Source of the DNA: Vesta saturnalis
Taxonomy: Eukaryota > Arthropoda > Insecta > Coleoptera > Lampyridae
Reading direction: 5' to 3'
DNA length: 64,000 nucleotides
Assembly (NCBI GenBank): GCA_036346205.1
Contig: JARFJB010001963.1
Coordinates: 127,501-191,500 of the forward strand
Positions 58,553 to 64,000 of this stretch are shown here, piece by piece. The stretch's first letter is position 1. Every line of letters begins with the position of its first letter. The notes under the pieces were generated by a model. That model was not told where the DNA came from and ran no database searches. It saw nothing but the letters and a program-made list of their open reading frames with translations. Position numbers and translations under genes: made by a program.

Positions 58553-59509
58553 CAGGGTGTCAGTGATGGGTTGGGAAATCTCGAAACTGGAGATACTAGA
58601 GCCCAAGATATATCGATTGAACCGAACATACCTTAGTCCAAATATTGATAGGTAAAGAGATACAGGGTGTGAAAGTTGTAATTTTATTTTCTATTTTTCC
58701 TTATTGCTTGAGAAGTTTTTTAGATTTTTGCATGAAACTCGATGTTTGGGAGTTTTTTGGTAAGAGAAATAAGATTCTGCCCTTAATTTTGGCCAGACTT
58801 GTAGAAGGCGCCACATGTAGCATTATTTCAGTAAATAACCTCTCAGAAACTCTTTGCGGCACCTTGTATGCAATAATTGATCGAGAAATCTTAATCTCTC
58901 ATCCTTTCTCAACAAAACTTGTCAGGAGTGTTTAAACTCAATAGTTTCTGAGATATTTGCTTGTAAACGTATCTATGCATTTTGAATTCAGCGTACTCCA
59001 TATTTTTTAACATAAATCAAGTCACTCTGAAAAATCTCCGTATAGCGTTGCTATGGTTTCTAATGTTTATTATAAGATTACCTTCAGTGTCACTAATAAT
59101 TATCAGTTAAAATTTTGTTATAAACTTAAAACATTATGGAGTATACGTTTGCCAGGAGCGTTTTTAAATTGAAAACATCAGATTTTTTTATCAATTGTTG
59201 CATACAGGATGACGCAAAACTTTATGGCAGGTTATTTACTAAGATAATGCTGTATGTGGCGCCCTCTACAATTCTGGTCATAATTAAGGGCAGAATCTTA
59301 TTTCTCATACCAAAAGACCCACATATACCGAGTTTCATGCAAAAATCTGAAAAACTTCTCAAGCAATAAGGAAAAATAGAAAATAAAGTTACAACTTTGA
59401 CATCCTGTATCTTTTTACCCATCAATATTTGGACTAAGGTATGTTCGGTTCAATCGATATATTTTGGGCTCTCGTATTTCCAGTTTCCCAACCTTTCACA
59501 GACACCCTG
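58553..59509. mobile_element. MITE with ~300-bp inverted repeats and 'cagggtgtc' ends
   Basis: Flanked by TA (58551-58552 and 59510-59511). The ends are 'cagggtgtcagtgatgggtt' and its mirror near 59490-59509. The mirror relation runs inward through 'aatattgatggg'-type, 'cttattgcttgagaagtttt', 'agaataagattctgccctta' and 'gcgccacatgtagcattatt' blocks to about 58860/59205. There is no transposase frame. It is a non-autonomous mariner-type element mobilised in trans, if at all. Confidence 0.85.
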
Positions 59510-59672
59510 TATATAATAAAAATTCTAGCGGATTTATATAATTACATAATAAACTCTACAAACAATGCAAAAATGACACTGAAACTGTTTGAGTTCATGT
59601 TTTACATGTCCCTCAACACTCTAAAACAAAAATTACAATAAGTTTCTTAAGGATTCTCACTTTTTACATTCC

Positions 59673-59973
59673 CGTATACTATACGAAGTATACTAAAGGC
59701 AAGGTATTGCGATCATGAAAATAATTCGACCTCGAGATTTTGACGGATCATCACCCAAAAAAGTTAAATTTTTCCATATTAGCCGCATGCCAAATTTCAT
59801 CACTCCCGCTCAAACGGTCTGACCGCTATCGTGTTTACATACAGACACATACACACGGCATGCCAAAAATGGCCAAAATGGATTCAGAGACGTGAAGATC
59901 CGTCAACATCTCGAGGTCGAATTATTTTCATGATCGCAATACCTTCCTTTTAGTATACTTCGTGTAGTATACG
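59673..59973. mobile_element. MITE with ~85-bp inverted repeats ('cgtatacta' ends)
   Basis: The left arm 'cgtatactatacgaagtata' through 'attcgacctcgagatt' to 'gacggatc' is mirrored at 59896-59973 ('gatccgtcaacatctcgagg' to 'gtagtatacg'). About 150 bases of unique centre. No ORF. Confidence 0.85.
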
Positions 59974-61150
59974 AAAATATAAAAATACATGATTTGATGC
60001 CCAAACGATCGGTTTTTCAATTTTCTGTGATAATCGTGATAGTTTACAGTTTCATAATCTAATATTCAGTTTTGTCAATTTATTATATAATGGATAGAGT
60101 TATTTTGATGTGCACATAATGTTTCTATATTGCGTATATTACTTTTTACAAAGTTATAAATGGAGTCGATTTCTTTTGTCTACATGGATGAGAAATGGCT
60201 TTAAAACATAACACGACTCACAAGTACTTTTTTTTAATATTGTTCATCTTTGTGATTTACGATTTTAAAGATGTACACAAAGGGTATACTGTCGGTATGA
60301 TAAAACATCTAAGGATTCGAATCCTTAACGAAAGTAATGTAATCGTTATCAATTTTGTGTCTATGTTATTGCTCTTGTAGAATAAATACTTCATGGTTTT
60401 AAATAGATCTGGCCCAATATAATTAATTCTGTTAATCTTTAAAGGCATAGTATGCATAACCTCTTACAAAATGGAATTTTTTAAGTACATAAAAGAAAAC
60501 AGAAATTTGTTTTGAGTATATTTTTATTTTCAATTTTATTTTTAAATGAGTAAAAATATTCAACCACTACAAATATAACTTTTCCTGTTTAAACGAATTC
60601 TGTAAACTTCAAACAGTGTGGTGCCGAATACACGTACATACGTATGAAAGTTTGCACAGTTATAATTTGTTTATGAGTTGTAACTATAAGGTTTAACTCT
60701 TTAACACTTTTAATTACAATGTTGACAGAAACGTAAAATTATGTCTGCGAACTTAGTAATAAATAATTTCAGAATTGAGACCTTGTAACATTTTGAAATT
60801 TATTTTCATAACTATAAAAAAAGTAAACATGCTCATTTGTACACATCGACCTATATTAAGCTTAAAATTAATGTAATCTTGCATAAAAACGTAAACGTTG
60901 TTTATCAAAGAATTAAGGGGTTAAATATATGCAATTGTGTTTAAATTGGTCAAAATGATTAATTATTTTCTTTATTTGTGTGAACTCTAATCTAAATTAA
61001 CATTTATTACGTGTGTACACTCGCATCTGAATTTACGTATAAATCCTATTTCTAAAGAGGCATGTATAATTATTTAGGTAAATGAATACAAATAGTACAG
61101 ACTTTGTGAAGACGTGCACACTAAATTAAATGCAGTAGTAGAAATAATTA
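59974..61150. other. Intergenic, no gene recognised
   Basis: AT-rich. The short frames show no motif. Confidence 0.5.
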
Positions 61151-61154
61151 CCAG

Positions 61155-62185
61155 CAATGGGTAAAAACTTATCCGACGTTGTACTTTCCTTTAGATGTTA
61201 CTCAAGCCAAAAGGAAACGTTTGTTATACATGGTCCTGCAATAGTCAATCGGGCTGCTGTAGTGCTCAGACCAAAAAGGTTGGGTTTTATGATGAGATTA
61301 TTTATCTTACCGAACATCTACAAAAATATAAATATACACTACAATGGTATTCATTTTTCAGAACGTACCTACTTATGCATAACAGTTTGTAAGTATTAAT
61401 TTTCTTTCTTAATATTAATTCACATTACCATTTCTATTTAGATTATTTGAAAACCTGCAAGAGTTCAATTGGGAAGTTGTATATATGTGTGGCTTGAATT
61501 GTGCATGATAGGAACCGGTTTATGCAAGTGTTTTTCTAAATGGGCAATCAAGATGGAGTAGCAAGTTTGAGTTGTATGCCACTGCATACTTGTATTATGT
61601 TATTGTCGGATACCAATATTAAATTGAAAACATATGATGGCTCCATAGTAAAACCTAAAGGTAAAATACGTTTACAGCTAGGCTGGTGTAATTTGGTCAA
61701 AGATTGTAACCTTTTAGTAATAGAAAATGGTTGTAAGTTTGGATTAGGTAGAGATTTGTTAAAAATTTGTAAAATAGATTTCAAGAATAGTGAGTTCGGG
61801 TTTCCAAATTGGTAATTCGTGTTTTATTATAAAAATACAGGTAGAATCACTCTGAAGAAGAATTTAATGACTTATTTAAACAAGAGTTAGGGTATTATAA
61901 AGGGCGTGGGGTTTCTTTAAAAGTTGATTCTTCGGTTAAACCAGTACTTTGTAAATCACGTTTTATATCGTATGCTTACAGAGGAGGGGTAAAAAGAAAT
62001 AGTTAGGTTTATTGAATTGGGTGTAGTCGAAAAGGTAGGTAACTCACAATGGGGCACGTCTTTTGTAGTGGCTTTAAACCGGACTGTAAAAGAATTAGAT
62101 TATGTGCACATTACAAGGCAACCATAAACAAGCTCTTGGCCGATGTTAATTATCCATTGCCACTTATTCAGACCAGTTTTGCAAG
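61155..62185 (+). pseudogene. Ty3/gypsy retrotransposon: gag end, protease and RT start, truncated
   Basis: 61157-61400 holds Cys-rich relics compatible with gag CCHC knuckles. 61540-61815 is the retropepsin: the region around the active site is degraded ('QDGVASLSCMPLHT', where D-[ST]-G-A is expected), followed by 'DTNIKLKTYDGSIVKPKGKI', the flap/hydrophobic part, and 'GLGRDLLKICKIDF' (the G-R-D block). With shifts the link 'FNDLFKQELGYYKGRGVSLK' leads into the RT N-terminus: 'VKPVLCKSRFISYAYR', 'FIELGVVEKVGNSQWGTSFV' and 'HYKATINKLLADVNYPLPLI', ending near 62175, just before the foldback element. In live elements this polyprotein processes itself and copies the RNA. The YxDD palm, RNase H, integrase and LTRs are absent. 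Confidence 0.8.
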
Positions 62186-62187
62186 TT

Positions 62188-62525
62188 TATATTGATCATG
62201 ATACGTTAAGGTATAAAACAATATTTACACCAAAAACCAATACTAGGACCGTGAGTGGTAATAGTCAAACCGACCAGTCGTTTGGATTTTGAAATAGTTA
62301 CTTATAGTGTAGAGGGCTAACTAGACATAGATTGGATTGGATTGTTATTAAGAATTCCAAGTGACGACAACTAAAACTGTTCCAATCTATATCTTGTTAG
62401 CCCTATATACTATAACTAACCATTTCGAAATCCAAACGACTGGCGGTTTGGCTATTACCACTTACAGTCCTAGTGTTAGTTTTGTGTAAATATAGTTTTA
62501 ACCTTAACGTATCATGATAAATATA
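62188..62525. mobile_element. Foldback/MITE with ~145-bp inverted repeats
   Basis: The left arm runs from about 62188 ('atcatgatacgttaagg' at 62195) and the right arm ends near 62525 ('ccttaacgtatcatgat', ending 62518). The arms stay complementary through 'gtggtaatagtcaaaccg', 'gtcgtttggattttgaaa' and 'atagattgga', leaving a centre of about 40 bases. No ORF. It abuts the gypsy RT fragment. Confidence 0.85.
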
Positions 62526-62542
62526 ATAGACAGTACAGGTAC

Positions 62543-62555
62543 TAGACGTATTCAT
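62543..62555 (+). repeat. 13-bp flank repeat, left of the PLE palindrome
   Basis: 'tagacgtattcat' here is repeated exactly at 62906-62918. The two bracket the PLE palindrome and about 32 bases of extra sequence, so they are probably a target-site duplication. Confidence 0.6.
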
Positions 62556-62635
62556 ATGAAATGTAAACTTTCACCATTAACACTCATAATACTTATCTTT
62601 TTGGGATTTTAAGGTGTATTTTAAATTATACAATC

Positions 62636-62672
62636 TAAACGTTTCGATAACACTTACAGTTATCTTCGTCAG
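62636..62672 (-). ncRNA. Hammerhead-like motif, best conserved (left arm of palindrome)
   Basis: On the minus strand: CTGACGA (62672-62666), A, stem II GATAAC / GTTATC, loop TGTAAGT, GAAACGTTTAGATTGTATAA. Both conserved boxes are intact. A GTA triplet downstream could serve as the cleavage site, but pairing of stems I and III has not been verified. Confidence 0.55.
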
Positions 62673-62813
62673 TATAATGTTAGTTAAAAATTGTTAAAGA
62701 TTAGTAAAAATTTTGTCAAATTTGAAAAATTCAAACATAAACATGTTTATGTTTGAATTTTTCAAATTTGACAAAATTGTTTACTACATCTTTAACAATT
62801 TTAACTAACATTA

Positions 62814-62855
62814 CTAGACGAAGATAACTGTAAGTGTTATCGAAACGTTTAGATT
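62814..62855 (+). ncRNA. Hammerhead-like motif, one-base insertion in core (right arm)
   Basis: Identical to the left-arm motif except that the core reads CTAGACGA, with an extra A breaking the CTGACGA box. Stem II and GAAAC are intact. Confidence 0.5.
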
Positions 62856-62905
62856 GTATAATTTAAAGTACACCATTAAAAATCCCAAAAAGATACGTAT
62901 TTTAT

Positions 62906-62918
62906 TAGACGTATTCAT
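62906..62918 (+). repeat. 13-bp flank repeat, right of the PLE palindrome
   Basis: Exact copy of 62543-62555. Confidence 0.6.
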
Positions 62919-63025
62919 TTTTCCTGTTAATAACGGTTTTACTCACTTGTGTATCATAATTTAAAACTACTCTCTGGACGTTGCCAATTCAATCCAGCTT
63001 AAACACTAAAACATAGAAGATAACG

Positions 63026-63219
63026 TATTGGTTCCTTTAAAAACGCTAACAGTTTCATTTAATATGTCTTGGTGAAACTTGACAGGCTCTATCTCATAGG
63101 ATTGAAGCGAAACTTTCGGAACAAAATCAGTATAATACTGTATTCGAAGATTTTTAAATCTATATACATAACTTGAAAAAGCTAATTTTAAGATGCAGGG
63201 TAATGAAAACGAAAAAGGT
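63026..63219 (+). repeat. Direct repeat Y, copy 1
   Basis: Shares 'gctaacagtttcatttaa', 'ctcataggattgaag', 'actgtattcgaagattttta' and the end 'aacgaaaaagg' with 63805-64000, in the same orientation. No ORF. Probably a dispersed transposon fragment. Confidence 0.7.
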
Positions 63220-63395
63220 TTATCGACTTATTGTCTTATTTAGTATTTTGTAAAATTATTGAATCGCCTTATATATTCTTACGTAATACATAATACATCT
63301 ACCCAACAGAACATGTATTCAAAATCAATTCCCGTATACTTAGGGTACCGTTATTTGATTTTAAAAAGAGCTGACGATTGGGACAGAACTTATGT

Positions 63396-63450
63396 ATCAC
63401 CCTGTATAATATATATATTTTTACCCTGTATAATATATATTTTTAACTAT
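63396..63450. repeat. Short tandem repeat of 'ccctgtataatatatat'
   Basis: Two adjacent 25-27 base units. The 'accctgta' string resembles the ends of mariner-type MITEs. Confidence 0.7.
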
Positions 63451-63804
63451 TTACTTAACTAACACAATATGATACCCAATGAAAAGTCTTCCACAGTAGC
63501 AATTATGTGGCTGTTATAAAACAGGATATATCTTTTTAAAAACTATAACGTTAAACTGTGTATTACCCTGTAACTAAGAACCAATTATACCCTTTGTGTA
63601 TATCTACATATCCCATAAAGATGCAAAATCGCATTTCGAAGAAAAATTAAGGTAGTAATTTCAAATGAAAAATTACGAAGATGCGAATCGTGGTATTTGA
63701 CACTTTAACACTTTAACTAATCACAGGAGGATTCTGTCCTCATGAACAATATTGATGAGTACGTCGAGAGCTGATACATATCAGAAAATTATACATTTTT
63801 ACCA

Positions 63805-64000
63805 AAGGCCACTTTTCATAAGGATTTAAAAATGCTGACAATTTCATTTAACATGCGAGACTATCTGCAAATCTACTCATAGGATTGAAATGAAACTTTA
63901 GGAACAACCTGTTTACCATATACCGTATTCGAAGATTTTAAAATCAATATACCTTTACCAAGTCAATTTTCAGATACAGTGTGGTGAAAGAAAGAAAGGT
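63805..64000 (+). repeat. Direct repeat Y, copy 2 (runs to window edge)
   Basis: Matches 63026-63219 at roughly four in five positions by eye and may continue beyond the window. Confidence 0.65.

Larger units (their letters stand above)
62588..62901. mobile_element. PLE palindrome: two terminal sequences fused head to head
   Basis: A near-perfect inverted repeat of about 155-bp arms centred on 'acatgt' (62741-62746), without spacer. Each arm runs outward from 'gtttatgtttgaatttttca' through the hammerhead-like motif and 'gtttagattgtataattta' to 'aaaaagata.gtatt'. It matches the outer ends of the PLE pair at 29.66 and 35.46 kb. The arms differ at only a few positions, so it is the youngest PLE insertion here. 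No coding sequence remains. Confidence 0.85.

Noticed and set aside
1..64000. CRISPR array, bacterial operon, rRNA or TTAGG telomeric repeats
   Set aside because: No regularly spaced short repeats, ribosome-binding sites, rRNA blocks or TTAGG runs were seen.

Overview
The window is AT-rich eukaryotic DNA, almost certainly from an insect (or close arthropod) with a transposon-laden genome. Reasons: no long open frames, no bacterial gene spacing, split coding blocks with GT/AG borders, short microsatellites, and a set of mobile-element proteins typical of insects. I recognise no host gene. Practically every segment that reads as protein belongs to a decayed transposable element.

Layout. 0.2-1.6 kb: a head-to-head repeat ('repeat X', also at 20.4-21.3 and 23.0 kb). 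2.4-4.7 kb: two Penelope-like element (PLE) remnants. 7.285-9.943 kb: a nearly complete PIF/Harbinger transposon whose transposase and MADF-type accessory gene lie on opposite strands with interdigitated exons. 11.3-15 kb: two related IS630/mariner-type transposase remnants. 16.4-17.5 kb: a Crypton-type tyrosine recombinase relic. 18.65-18.84 kb: a CA/CACACG microsatellite. 20.4-22.0 kb: repeat X carrying a nested tRNA-derived SINE, then a TIR element with a transposase tail. 28.8-29.6 kb: a Jockey-type gag fragment. 29.66-35.49 kb: two PLE copies head to head, one split by a second kind of tyrosine-recombinase element. 35.5 kb: a SINE head. 35.64-37.47 kb and 55.36-57.73 kb: two related transposons with very long terminal inverted repeats. 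40.5-43 kb: mariner-type, RTE and Tc1 relics. 43.5-45.3 kb: a small virus-like ORF beside a degenerate tandem array. 49.0 kb: a near-perfect hairpin. 51.5-54.8 kb: a multi-exon, transposon-type protein of unassigned function. 57.7-60 kb: SINE, PLE foldback and two MITEs. 61.1-62.9 kb: a Ty3/gypsy pol fragment truncated beside a foldback MITE and a PLE palindrome. 63-64 kb: a dispersed direct repeat.

Main threads. First, four PLE-derived insertions (2.4, 29.7-35.5, 58.3 and 62.6 kb) share one architecture: opposite-strand copies with the 3' ends outward, each end bearing a hammerhead-ribozyme-like motif in various states of decay. Second, two different tyrosine-recombinase lineages occur in one window, and one of them interrupts a PLE without an obvious target duplication. 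Third, the Harbinger element shows a perfectly reciprocal antisense nested-exon layout. Fourth, nesting (SINE in repeat X, YR element in PLE, possible RTE next to mariner, MITE next to gypsy) gives a relative order of insertions.

Limits: all family calls come from reading motifs by eye. Boundaries are approximate unless terminal repeats define them. No database search or folding was run.
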